Positions 6,904-14,542 of a stretch of DNA of 34,563 bases are shown here, in pieces. Below the pieces are notes generated by a model. It was given only the letters and a program-made list of their open reading frames with translations. It was not told the DNA's origin and made no database searches. Within the stretch, counting starts at the first letter, position 1. The number at the start of each line of letters is the position of its first letter. The position numbers and the translations under genes are program-made. Source of the stretch: Microcaldota archaeon (GTDB taxonomy: Archaea; Micrarchaeota; Micrarchaeia; Micrarchaeales; CABMGC01); the NCBI GenBank assembly GCA_027345185.1, contig DAHWIK010000007.1:1-34563 (forward strand). Direction: 5' to 3'.

Positions 6904-7923
6904 ATGATAATATTCAGCACCGCTGTGGCAGGCTCAAACAGGATCGCAATAGAAAGCAAGGTAGTAAAGCTGGCAAAGTCACACGGGAAGGATCTCAAGA
7001 TAATAAACCTGGTAGACGAGATGCTTGAGGTAGCAAAGGGACTCAACGGTGAGCTTACACCTAAAACGCTGCTCAATCTTGACAAGAAGGTGCTTGATGT
7101 CATAACGCTAAATGCACTACATAAGATAAATGACAGGATAAAGAGCACCCCTGGCACAGACTACATAATCGATGGGCACACAACATTCTGGTGGAAGAGC
7201 GGTCCGATAAACCTCATGGACATAAGTGACTTCAAGGAACTCAAGCCGGATTTCTTCATAACAGTGATAGCTACTGAGCGCGAACATGACATGCTCTTTG
7301 AAGACAAGGAGAACCTTAAGGATTCGCACATAGACATGTACGAGCTCCTTATCTGGTCTGAGCTTGAGGTATACACTACAGACCTGATAAGCAGTGCACT
7401 GGGAAAGCAGAACTACCTGATAGGCCTGCAGGAGGATCCGTTGACACTGTACAACCTCATATACAACCCAGACATGATAAAGATTTACATAAGTTTCGCG
7501 ATGACCAGCGCAAACAAGAGCGTGTTTAGGAATCTGGAGAGATTTGTTAATAAGCTGAACAAGATTGCCATAGTTTTCAAGCCGGGGAAGGTTGACCTTG
7601 ATTCCTACAAGAAGTACAAGAACGACCCTAAGATAATGCAGACAGCATCAAATCAGACCGTAAGAAGAGACTACCACCAGATAGACCAATCAGACATGGT
7701 AGTGATACACCTTGCAAGTCTTGTCTATTCGAGCGGCGTGGACAGCGAGAGGATGCACGCGCACAGCACAGGAAAGAAGGTCTTCTTATACTTCCCTTTC
7801 AGCACATATAGTCCGTTCACCCCGTATTTTGTTGATAAGATGTACAACAAGGAGGATCAGCTTATCGATAAGGTAAAGCAGCTTGCAGCGGAGATGCCAA
7901 GGAAGAGAAGGGACAGGAACTGA
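6904..7923 (+). CDS. Fusion of P-loop nucleotide kinase-like and deoxyribosyltransferase-like domains
   Basis: The 339-residue protein seems to have two parts. Residues 1 to about 185 resemble archaeal adenylate kinase (AdkA-like): an N-terminal beta strand and glycine loop, a LKIINLVDEMLEVAK segment, then YIIDGHTTFWW where AdkA has its ID-x-H strand. The loop reads STAVAGSNRIA, however, without the Walker A GK-S/T, so ATP binding is doubtful. Residues about 190-339 resemble nucleoside 2-deoxyribosyltransferases: KIYISFAMT, then IDQSDMVVIHL, then SSGVDSERMHAHSTGKKVFL, where the family has an SD-x-V strand and a G-x-x-x-E helix leading to a GK-x-V strand. An N-glycosidase or nucleotide-sensing role is inference. 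It stands alone, with a leaderless promoter upstream and an IS5-like remnant right behind. Confidence 0.55.
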   Translation: MIIFSTAVAGSNRIAIESKVVKLAKSHGKDLKIINLVDEMLEVAKGLNGELTPKTLLNLDKKVLDVITLNALHKINDRIKSTPGTDYIIDGHTTFWWKSGPINLMDISDFKELKPDFFITVIATEREHDMLFEDKENLKDSHIDMYELLIWSELEVYTTDLISSALGKQNYLIGLQEDPLTLYNLIYNPDMIKIYISFAMTSANKSVFRNLERFVNKLNKIAIVFKPGKVDLDSYKKYKNDPKIMQTASNQTVRRDYHQIDQSDMVVIHLASLVYSSGVDSERMHAHSTGKKVFLYFPFSTYSPFTPYFVDKMYNKEDQLIDKVKQLAAEMPRKRRDRN

Positions 7924-7930
7924 GCTGCTG

Positions 7931-9041
7931 TGTTGAATGAATAGGCATCTGGCGTCTTCCACTATTCCAAAATATTGGTATAAAATATAAACCTTCCTCG
8001 TAAAATTCCTTCAGCGATCAGGTATGGAAGAAGAAAGATGGGATAGAGACTATGAGGACAAAAGGAATTGGCCTGAATACAATGAAAAACTTGTTGCAAG
8101 TGGAATGTTTTATCTAGACTTCAACCTATTCAAAGATTGGGATAAAGAATTGGAGCAGATGAATAAAAACAAAATAGGCAGACAGTATCTGTTCCCTAAG
8201 TCCTTCATAGAATGGGAGGCAGTATGGCATCAATTAGTCGATTACAGAGGTTTGGAAGGAATTACTAGGAAACTTGCAGAGTCAAATCTAATCCCCAGAT
8301 ACAATGATTATACCACTATATGGCACAGGGTACACAACTTCAAACCGAAGATAATTCTACCTACCGATACTAATTTACAAGTAAAGTCTGATGAAACTGG
8401 ATTGAAATTGAACAATAGGGGCGAATATAGAATGGACAAATACGGCGACAAAAACAAAAAGAAGAAACACGTAGTTGTAGTAATAACTGCTGATAAAAAG
8501 AAAAAGAAGCTGTTAGATGTAGACGTATTTATTGAAGGTGAAGGAGAATCCGAACCAAACATTGCAATAAAACAGATGAAGAAGTTGATAAAAAAGAAGA
8601 AGCATATAACGAACTACGGAGCAGACGGTACACATGATACTCACGTAATGTTCAATTTTCTTGGCAAACATCACATTCGTAGTTCTATAAAAATAAGAAA
8701 GAACTCCGTAGTGGTGCGGAAACAGAAGTGCGATGTCATAAGTAAACGCAGGCAACGCGAAGTAAATAAATATCAAGAGTTAGGCTACGAGAAATGGGCT
8801 GAAAAAGTAAGTTATGGCGACAGATGACCCGCAACTGAAGGAATCTTCTCAGGAGTCAAGAGAAAGTTTGGAGAAAATATAGTAAGTGTGAAAAAACCAA
8901 ATGTGCTTGCAGAAGCACTGCAAAGGTTTTGAGCCTACGATATTCTGCAACTTTACGGAAATGGTGCCTTAAAGAGGCTGTAACGGGAATTTGTCCATCC
9001 TGAAATAATACCTTCTCAGTAAAATTCTGGTTCATTCAACA
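7931..9041 (+). mobile_element. Decayed IS5-like insertion sequence (approximate ends)
   Basis: An exact 11-bp inverted repeat, TGTTGAATGAA at 7931-7941 and its complement at 9031-9041, encloses a transposase gene of the expected size (about 1.1 kb in all). No target duplication was found, so the ends are tentative. The transposase has two premature stops. Confidence 0.4.
8024..8983 (+). pseudogene. IS5-family-like transposase with two in-frame TGA codons
   Basis: The first 267 codons (8024-8827) match a DDE transposase family common in archaea, with the typical opening NWPEYNEKLVASGMFYLD and FPKSFIEWEAVWHQLVDYRG. Catalytic Asp candidates are in SDETGLKLN and YGADGTHD. The frame stops at TGA 8825-8827, yet family-like sequence goes straight on: PATEGIFSGVKRKFGEN (with the catalytic Glu in TEGIFS) up to a second TGA at 8930-8932, then AYDILQLYG up to TAA 8981-8983. 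Relatives, as I recall them, have Trp at both stops (RRWP-x-TEGIFS and RFWAYD). All tryptophans kept in the gene use TGG. The 267-residue product would lack the catalytic Glu, so the element is most likely dead. Confidence 0.8.
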
Positions 9042-9104
9042 GTGCACCGAAAGGCAGGTTACATATTAACAATTTTTACTGTGTTTTTGTCACTTTTAGA
9101 TATA

Positions 9105-9114
9105 CTTTTATAAC
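9105..9114 (+). promoter_or_regulatory. TATA box of the methyltransferase gene
   Basis: CTTTTATAAC lies about 25 nt before 9135, predicting a transcript start just ahead of GTG 9139 and ATG 9148. The rest of 8984-9130 holds only the tail of the decayed insertion sequence and A/T-rich sequence. Confidence 0.5.
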
Positions 9115-9147
9115 TGGTTTAGCATAAAGCAACTATGAGTGATATGC

Positions 9148-9894
9148 ATGCCTGGAGTTGTAACGGTTGAACAGCAGAATTACCAAAGGATTGCGAAGTA
9201 TTTTGACACACAGTATGCCAAGGAAGGTGTGGCGCGTAGTGATGTTGGATTTGGTTTCAGAGATGTATTCAGAAGGCTGGGCAACAGGAACTTCGGGAGA
9301 GGGTCAGCGCTTGATGTGGGATGCGGAACCGGGGACACGTCCCTATTTTTAGCTCAGACCGGAAAGTTTAGTTTTGTTAAAGGAATAGATCTGTCAGAAG
9401 TTGGAGTGCAGAAAGCCAGAGAGAAGGCTTCAAAATCTGGTATAGGTTCGCCGGTAAATTTTGAGGTCTGCAATGTACTCGCCCTGAATTCAGGCAACTA
9501 TTCACTCATCATAGTAAATGATGTGCTTGAATACGTAAGCGAGGCTGACAAGAAACAGTTCGTTCAGAAGCTAATGGAAGCTACAAAGCCTGGAGGTATA
9601 AATGCAATGAGATTCGCTTCATCTCTGCCTGAGAATTTCATTGAGGAGCGGCTTGAGCACGAGGTTAAGCTCATGGAGCAGCCTTTCAGGCTGCTTTTCG
9701 ATGGAAGCGACAATGCACTTGCAAAGACGCTGCAGTTCGAGTCCCAGCAATTATCCAAACTTTACCATGATGCAGGATGGACAGTAGTCTATGGGATGAA
9801 ATACGATGCTGAAAGGAACTTCGTGCCGGTGCAGGCAGTAACGCTTGTCGTGCAGAAACCTGCTGTAGATAGACTGCCAAATAAGAGAGATTAA
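9148..9894 (+). CDS. Class I SAM-dependent methyltransferase
   Basis: A Rossmann-fold methyltransferase of 248 residues. Motif I is LDVGCGTGDTSLFLAQ. The acidic end of beta strand 2 is KGIDLSEVGVQKAREKA. Motif IV is YSLIIVNDVLEYVS, and the post-motif region is EATKPGGINAMRF. The substrate is unknown: the pattern resembles UbiE/Coq5-like and generic methyltransferase domains, and nothing specific to rRNA, tRNA or protein substrates is seen. ATG 9148 (MPGVVTVEQ) is chosen; GTG 9139 would add three residues and lies closer to the predicted leaderless start. It stands alone between the decayed IS and the dCMP deaminase gene. Confidence 0.8.
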   Translation: MPGVVTVEQQNYQRIAKYFDTQYAKEGVARSDVGFGFRDVFRRLGNRNFGRGSALDVGCGTGDTSLFLAQTGKFSFVKGIDLSEVGVQKAREKASKSGIGSPVNFEVCNVLALNSGNYSLIIVNDVLEYVSEADKKQFVQKLMEATKPGGINAMRFASSLPENFIEERLEHEVKLMEQPFRLLFDGSDNALAKTLQFESQQLSKLYHDAGWTVVYGMKYDAERNFVPVQAVTLVVQKPAVDRLPNKRD

Positions 9895-9996
9895 GACAGT
9901 TGCTGGTCGCCAATGCGAAGGGAGAAAGAATCGAATTCCCTGAGATAAAACATAATAAGTTATCTAATAATAGATTTTAGTACATAGCTAGACAAT

Positions 9997-10482
9997 ATGG
10001 TTGAAATTATGAAAAAACAGTTAGCCAAGAGTCATGCACGCCCAAGCTTTGACGAATATTTCATGGACATTGCAAAGAGCGTGTCAGCTAGAGGAAGTTG
10101 CATAAGGAGGCAGGTAGGCGCGATAATAGTCAAGGATCGCAGGATAATATCGACAGGCTACAACGGCACACCGAGAGGGCTCAAGAATTGCGACGAAGGC
10201 GGATGCCAACGTTGCAGCAGCTCTGTAGGAAGAGGCACACATCTTGGCGAATGCCTTTGCTCACATGCAGAAGAAAACGCGATAGTCCAGGCAGCATATC
10301 ATGGTACAAGCGTAAAGGGAGGAGTCATATACACAACAAATTCGCCCTGCTTGTTCTGCACGAAAATGATACTAAACAGTGGGATAATCGAGGTTGTCTA
10401 TAATGCGGAATACCCTATGAACACAGTTACGGCAAAGATGTTCAAACAAGCGCAGATCCCATTGAGGAAGCTGCAATTATAA
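9997..10482 (+). CDS. Deoxycytidylate (dCMP) deaminase
   Basis: A zinc enzyme that deaminates dCMP to dUMP for thymidylate synthesis. Of 161 residues, the start has the family signature RPSFDEYFMDIAKSVSARGS followed by RRQVGAIIVKDRRI and TGYNGTPRGLKNC. The catalytic CSHAEENAI supplies the zinc-binding His and the proton-shuttling Glu, and NSPCLFCTKMI supplies the two zinc-binding cysteines. Extra cysteines (CDEGGCQRC) fit the second zinc site of ComEB-type deaminases. Length is typical. It is monocistronic; the next plus-strand gene is more than 600 nt away. Confidence 0.93.
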   Translation: MVEIMKKQLAKSHARPSFDEYFMDIAKSVSARGSCIRRQVGAIIVKDRRIISTGYNGTPRGLKNCDEGGCQRCSSSVGRGTHLGECLCSHAEENAIVQAAYHGTSVKGGVIYTTNSPCLFCTKMILNSGIIEVVYNAEYPMNTVTAKMFKQAQIPLRKLQL

Positions 10483-10697
10483 TGCCAAATAGATGTAGGT
10501 GCAGACATATTTTCGTTGATCTTGCGGCATCATCCAGCCGCTAGAATATATGGACTTCACGCAACATTCTGTTGCAGGCCATGTTCCTGATTCACTGAAG
10601 CGGCTTGCTATTTGCTTTTCATCGCAAAGGCCATTATCTCAGGGGTGCAATTTTTTCTGAATGCCCAGATCTGATTTGTGCAACTACAGAAGGAATA
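10483..10697. other. Intergenic stretch, no gene recognised
   Basis: No supported reading frame or RNA gene is seen here. A T6 run at 10651-10656 could terminate plus-strand transcripts from the dCMP deaminase gene, but it is about 170 nt past the stop codon. Confidence 0.4.
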
Positions 10698-10781
10698 CGC
10701 TGGGTATGGGAATCGAACCCATGAAAGGATTTCTCCTAAACAGGTTAGCAACCTGCCGCCCTACCTCTAGGCGAACCCAGC
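10698..10781 (-). tRNA. tRNA-Ser(GCT)
   Basis: On the minus strand the acceptor stem is GCTGGGT/ACCCAGC with discriminator G (complement of 10698), as for serine. The anticodon stem-loop is GCAGG-TTGCTAA-CCTGT with anticodon GCT. A long variable arm marks class II, and the T-loop is GTTCGATT. No intron is present. It starts 8 nt after the 3' end of the adjacent 7S RNA candidate on the same strand, so the two may be cotranscribed. Confidence 0.93.
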
Positions 10782-10789
10782 ATGTGAGT

Positions 10790-11080
10790 GCAGCAGAAGC
10801 TATTTGGCACAATACAGATATATAAGATTGCCAGACCTCCACTCAATCCTGTATCTTAAGAGCATAGCCCTTTGTACAGATACGTAACGCTTGCACATAT
10901 CTTTTATACTTAGGGTTGCTCCTTCCGGCCTAGCCCGGTTCATATAAAGGACTACCACTAAAGGCAGAATCTCAACGCTTTAGTCTGGGTCCAATATACC
11001 CGTATTATACTCAGCTAGCATTGGCCCGCCTGAAGGGGATTTGCGGATGGGAAACCCCTAGCTTCCCGCCTATCTGCTGC
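10790..11080 (-). ncRNA. Probable SRP (7S) RNA
   Basis: The minus strand contains the SRP RNA domain IV hairpin: GGG-CTAGG-CC-GGAA-GG-AGCAA-CCC, near 10916-10939, preceded by AACC as in canonical SRP RNAs (AACC-GGGTCAGG-GGAA-AGCAGCC). The proposed ends pair (GCAGCAG at 11074-11080 with CTGCTGC at 10790-10796). This gives 291 nt, the usual archaeal size, and further long-range pairs support a helix 5. The TATA palindrome at 11105-11112 lies about 25 nt upstream of the 5' end. A tRNA-Ser follows immediately, the 7S RNA-tRNA-Ser arrangement reported in Methanothermus fervidus. The asymmetric loop deviates from consensus (CTAGG for TCAGG, AGCAA for AGCAG). Confidence 0.72.
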
Positions 11081-11104
11081 ATATTATAGTTCACTTACAA
11101 ATGC

Positions 11105-11112
11105 TTATATAA
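11105..11112. promoter_or_regulatory. Palindromic TATA box between aIF2-beta and 7S RNA
   Basis: TTATATAA is self-complementary. It lies about 25 nt before the aIF2-beta ATG (11134, leaderless) on the plus strand and about 25-28 nt before the proposed 7S RNA 5' end (about 11080) on the minus strand. Shared use is inferred. Confidence 0.5.
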
Positions 11113-11133
11113 ATTGGCTTCGAATATGGGAGC

Positions 11134-11544
11134 ATGAGCAATTACGAACAGCTACTTGAGAAGGCCTTCGACCTGCTTCCTGGGCTTTCCGAGGAAAAGG
11201 TCGATTTCAAGATACCGGAGGCCGACTCTCTGATTCAGGGGAACAAGACCATAGTGAAGAATATGACCCAGATCGCAGATGTGGCAAGGAGGAACAAGGC
11301 AGAGATAGCCAAATACCTAACAAAGGAGCTTGCAGCACCTATAACGTATGATGACCAGAAGCTTACAGTGCTTGCAAAGATATCGCAGAATACACTTAAC
11401 GAGAAGATAAAAAGGTACTTCGAGCTCTACATAATATGCAAAGAGTGCCACAAGCCAGACACGCACGTGCAGCTGATAGACAGGGGATACACAACGATAG
11501 TGTGCGAGGCCTGCGGAGCTAAGTATACAGTAAAGAATTCTTGA
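11134..11544 (+). CDS. Translation initiation factor aIF2 subunit beta
   Basis: This subunit of the heterotrimeric aIF2 delivers initiator Met-tRNA to the small ribosomal subunit. The 136-residue length is standard. The central fold matches the family (KTIVKNMTQIADVARRNKAE, then KYLTKELAAPITYD). The C-terminal zinc ribbon has CKEC and CEAC pairs (YIICKECHKPDTHV, IVCEACGAKY). The ATG is about 25 nt from a TATA box, suggesting a leaderless transcript. aIF1A follows after 8 nt, so two initiation factors share one transcript. Confidence 0.95.
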   Translation: MSNYEQLLEKAFDLLPGLSEEKVDFKIPEADSLIQGNKTIVKNMTQIADVARRNKAEIAKYLTKELAAPITYDDQKLTVLAKISQNTLNEKIKRYFELYIICKECHKPDTHVQLIDRGYTTIVCEACGAKYTVKNS

Positions 11545-11552
11545 TGATTTGA

Positions 11553-11909
11553 ATGCCTGGACAATATAGAGGGAATAGGGGAAGAGGGGGAAGCGGAGGG
11601 GCACACCGCAGAGGACCGGCACAGACCGAGGAGAGGAAGATCCTGCTCCCAAGAGACAATGAAGTTGTAGGAGTAGTTACGAATGCGCTTGGTGCATCAA
11701 AGTTTAGGGTACTGTGCTCCGATCATAATGAAAGAATATGCGCAATACCTGGCAGGCTGAAGAGGCAATTCTGGATAAAGGAGGGCGACATGGTTCTGGT
11801 AAGGCCATGGGTGGTCCAAGGAAATGAGAAGGGAGATGTAGTATACAGATACAGCATAATGGACAAAGAAACCCTCAAGGCAAGGGGATTCGAAATACCA
11901 AAGGTCTAA
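11553..11909 (+). CDS. Translation initiation factor aIF1A
   Basis: An OB-fold factor that occupies the ribosomal A site during initiation. Of 118 residues, the basic Gly/Arg-rich N-terminal tail (YRGNRGRGGSGGAHRRG) is followed by the OB-fold with the family phrases GVVTNALGASKFRVLCSD, ICAIPGRLKRQFWIKEGD and VLVRPWV. Length and layout are typical. It lies 8 nt behind aIF2-beta. A decayed DUF84 gene begins 18 nt downstream. Confidence 0.95.
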   Translation: MPGQYRGNRGRGGSGGAHRRGPAQTEERKILLPRDNEVVGVVTNALGASKFRVLCSDHNERICAIPGRLKRQFWIKEGDMVLVRPWVVQGNEKGDVVYRYSIMDKETLKARGFEIPKV

Positions 11910-11927
11910 TCCTGTTTCTGTGGTTTT

Positions 11928-12442
11928 ATGCTGGTGGCCATAGGCTGAAAGAATCCAATCAAGGTGAAGGACGCATTCATAAAAGCCTTCCCAAGAGCCA
12001 GTATCTGTCTGTTTACGCTCCGTCTGAGGTATCTCAGATACCTATGAGCGCAGAGGAGACAAAGCTTGGAGCCATATCCAGCGCGAATTATGTGTTATCC
12101 AACTCAAAAGTTGCGGATTTTTGGGTCGGTGTGGAAGTGGACGTGAGAGGCAGGACTCTGGATGGGATGACGGTATGTGGCCATGTCTTTATAGTTAGCA
12201 GGAATGGAAAGGATGGAATCAGATAAGGAACATCAATGCTGCTTCCAAAGGCAATTGCACGCGAGGTCTATAAAGGACGAGAGCTTGGTGCAGTGGTAGA
12301 TGAGCTTACTGGAAGGGAGGGCATCAAGCAGAAAGAAGGCGCGTTGGGAGTGCTCACAAACAATATAACTAGCAGGGAGGAATATCTCAGGATTGCAACT
12401 GCGTGCGCACTGGCACCATTCATGCACAAAAAGCTTTACTGA
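11928..12442 (+). pseudogene. Broken DUF84 inosine/xanthosine triphosphatase (YjjX-like)
   Basis: Pieces of one DUF84 non-canonical NTPase are spread over two frames. ATG 11928 starts MLVAIG, then TGA 11946-11948 where the family has Ser (AIGSKNP), then KNPIKVKDAFIKAFPRAS. Near 12000-12012 the frame shifts to SVYAPSEVSQIPMSAEETKL and on through FWVGVEVDVRG to GKDGIR. There is a TAA at 12224-12226, then GTSMLLPKAIAREV and the conserved ending KGRELGAVVDELTGREGIKQ with EGALGVLTNN and APFMHKKLY. Intact members hydrolyse ITP/XTP to keep the nucleotide pool clean. With two nonsense codons and one frameshift it cannot make a working enzyme. Its 3' end overlaps the RIO1 gene on the other strand by 7 nt. 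Confidence 0.85.
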
Positions 12443-13200
12443 CTGGTTATTCTTGCAAGCTCCTTGTCAGGATCCCTGTTTATCCCGTACCTTTTCCTGA
12501 AGTAGGTGGTTATGTTGTATACGTCCCTTTGAAGGAATTTTTCTGCGCTTGGATGGTTTAATACAACTGCCTGGCCGAAATCTATTATGTAAGGCACGCC
12601 TTCCTTGATCAATATGTTATACTCGCTTATGTCTCCATGGACCAGCTCTGCGGTATGTAGCTTTTTTATGTCTGACAGGATTGTATTGAGTACCTTTTCA
12701 GGATCTTCAAGAGTCATCTCTTTGAGAACCTGCGATGGTGTGCTGTCCGAGCCAATGAATTCAATAGCGAGTATGTTGTCCTTGAAGTAGTAGGGTATTG
12801 GAGCATGGATCTCAGCTACCTGGGCTATCTTCAGATTGCCATACTCTTTCTTGCACCATGTAGTAACTAGCTCATATATATTGTTTTTCCTTATCTTGTC
12901 GAAACGCGGATCCCCGAACATGTAGTCGACTCGCTTGTCAAAGCTTGATGTCTCTACCCTGAATATCTTCAGAACTACAAGCTCTCCTGCTATTGAGCTT
13001 CCCGCATCTGCAAGATAGACATCAGCCTCCTTTCCCTTCGCTATGATGAATTCCAGCCTTGATATTATGTTGTGGTTGAACATACGCCAGAGCGACATCA
13101 TTGTCCTGTTGTCAAAGACACCCTCCTCGATCTTCAGCTGCTCCTTGAGCATATGCACGCTCCTGTCTGGCCTCTTCCTTGTACTAACTTTTGTGGACAT
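12436..13200 (-). CDS. RIO1-type serine protein kinase
   Basis: An atypical protein kinase linked to small-subunit maturation. Family marks: the flexible nucleotide loop AKGKEADVYLA in place of a Gly-rich loop, the catalytic Lys in LVVLKIFRVETSSF, the catalytic loop LVHGDISEYNILI with Asp and Asn, and the metal-binding IDFGQAVVLNHPSAEKFLQR. The N-terminal winged-helix-like region is short, so this is RIO1 rather than RIO2. The frame is open to ATG 13215; ATG 13200 (MSTKVSTRK) is preferred because a TATA-like stretch at about 13225-13240 leaves a very short leader. It is divergent from the ERCC4 nuclease gene. Confidence 0.93.
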   Translation of the reverse strand: MSTKVSTRKRPDRSVHMLKEQLKIEEGVFDNRTMMSLWRMFNHNIISRLEFIIAKGKEADVYLADAGSSIAGELVVLKIFRVETSSFDKRVDYMFGDPRFDKIRKNNIYELVTTWCKKEYGNLKIAQVAEIHAPIPYYFKDNILAIEFIGSDSTPSQVLKEMTLEDPEKVLNTILSDIKKLHTAELVHGDISEYNILIKEGVPYIIDFGQAVVLNHPSAEKFLQRDVYNITTYFRKRYGINRDPDKELARITSQ

Positions 13201-13256
13201 TAAATCATCAGGCATATATGCAATATACTTAAATATGTGGAGAGTATTTAACTATT

Positions 13257-13910
13257 ATGCAACCCTTGAAGATCATTGTTGACAACAGGGAAAGGAATTT
13301 GGATATAATAGATGGGCTTTCTGATTCTGGAATCGATCTTAATTTCGCCCAGCTTCCTGTCGGCGACTATATAGTATCCGAGAGAATATGCGTTGAAAGG
13401 AAGACTATATCTGATCTTGAGAGTTCGATAATGGACAATAGGCTGTTTGAGCAGCTTGATAGGCTGCATTCAAGCTTTGAAAAACCCATTCTTATAATAG
13501 AAGGAAATGAGGCGAACCATAGACTTAGTAAAAACGTGATAATGGGCACTATACTGAAACTTTATACAGATTATAATGTGCAGGTGATAAAGTCTTCTAA
13601 TCCGTGCGAAACGGTGGTCATATTGTCGAAATTTGCTGAACGGGAGCAGAACATTGAGAGCAACAGACCCAGACTTACAGGACTGAAAAAGGCGTATACC
13701 ACCTACCAATGGCAGACGCTCATATTGGGATCGATGCCAGACATAGGACCAAATATAGCGCATAAGCTCATAACCCATTTCAAGACCCTGAAAAATATAG
13801 CAAATGCAGATACAAAACAGCTTATGAAAGTGGATAAGATAGGAAAGAAGAAGGCTGAATCTATATACAACATAATAAACGCGGAATTCGAGGGTGGTGA
13901 GGAAGCATGA
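13257..13910 (+). CDS. ERCC4 (XPF/Mus81)-type structure-specific nuclease
   Basis: The 217-residue protein has an ERCC4 nuclease domain (about 1-130) and a C-terminal helix-hairpin-helix DNA-binding domain (about 155-212, with MPDIGPNIAHKLI and VDKIGKKKAESIYNI). The metal-binding motifs are VDNRERN, VGDYIVS and VERKTISDL, the last matching the active-site ERK-x-x-x-D. It has no helicase domain, so it matches short archaeal XPF rather than Hef. Short XPFs cut 3'-flap and fork structures, often with PCNA; no obvious C-terminal PIP box is seen. Its stop overlaps the next ATG (ATGA), coupling it to a DUF47 protein and a phosphate transporter. Confidence 0.93.
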   Translation: MQPLKIIVDNRERNLDIIDGLSDSGIDLNFAQLPVGDYIVSERICVERKTISDLESSIMDNRLFEQLDRLHSSFEKPILIIEGNEANHRLSKNVIMGTILKLYTDYNVQVIKSSNPCETVVILSKFAEREQNIESNRPRLTGLKKAYTTYQWQTLILGSMPDIGPNIAHKLITHFKTLKNIANADTKQLMKVDKIGKKKAESIYNIINAEFEGGEEA

Positions 13911-14542
13911 GAATACTTGGCAGGATATTTAAAGGCAGTTTAGAACACGATGTGTTTGCCAGGACAAAGATAATAATAGACCATGCAGCCTCGGCCAACA
14001 AGCTGCTTGTGGAGACAATAAATGGAGAGAACAACATAGACACAATACATGAAATAGAGCGGCTGGCAGACAAGGAAGTCTTCGAAATAACCAGCTCAAT
14101 AACCTCCGGAGCAATAGCCCCTAACCTGATAGACGACATGATGCAGTTCGTGAATATGCAGGATGACATAGTGGATACGATATTTAACCTGTCAAGAACT
14201 ATAGTCAGATTCAGGAAGACAAAGAAGGAAATGGACAGTTTTACAAAGTCAAAGCTTCTCGATCTATCGGAACTAACAAATTCTGCGCTTGTGCTGCTTT
14301 ACGAGATGCACAAGGTCAATACTCTTGCAGAGGCACAGAGGTTAAGGTCAAAGATAAAGCTTGTAGAGCAGAAGGGCGACGAGCTCAAGGATGCGCTGCT
14401 TGAATATGCATACTCAGCCAAACTTGATTTCAAATCATTCTATTATGTGCAGGATGTGGCCTACCTTTCTGATGACGTACTCGACAGATGTGAAGACACA
14501 TCTGATATGATAGCAAGTATAATGCGTTCCATAATAACTTAG
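13907..14542 (+). CDS. DUF47 (PhoU-like) phosphate transport regulator
   Basis: The 211-residue, almost wholly helical protein matches DUF47. It has an N-terminal region with FARTKIIIDHAASANKL, acidic metal-binding helices such as IHEIERLADKEVFEI, and a second repeat with KIKLVEQKGDELKDAL. DUF47 proteins are PhoU-like and commonly sit beside PiT phosphate permeases, as here, and are thought to modulate uptake. It overlaps the upstream nuclease gene by 4 nt and the downstream transporter by 1 nt (TAGTG). Confidence 0.88.
   Translation: MRILGRIFKGSLEHDVFARTKIIIDHAASANKLLVETINGENNIDTIHEIERLADKEVFEITSSITSGAIAPNLIDDMMQFVNMQDDIVDTIFNLSRTIVRFRKTKKEMDSFTKSKLLDLSELTNSALVLLYEMHKVNTLAEAQRLRSKIKLVEQKGDELKDALLEYAYSAKLDFKSFYYVQDVAYLSDDVLDRCEDTSDMIASIMRSIIT

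Noticed and set aside
8825-8932. TGA read as tryptophan genome-wide
   Set aside because: Many intact genes here end in TGA (for example aIF2-beta, aspS and rpl39e) and use TGG for Trp, so a changed code does not fit.
7991-9033. Similar direct repeats at about 7991-8013 and 9011-9033 (CCTTC..GTAAAATTC) as target duplications of the IS5-like element
   Set aside because: They are imperfect, too long for a target duplication, and the left copy abuts the transposase start, inside the element. Possibly element-internal sequence; not supported.
10925-11090. The structured region as a plus-strand RNA
   Set aside because: A TATA-like stretch exists near 10911, but the SRP loop motif, end pairing and tRNA-Ser tandem all fit the minus strand.
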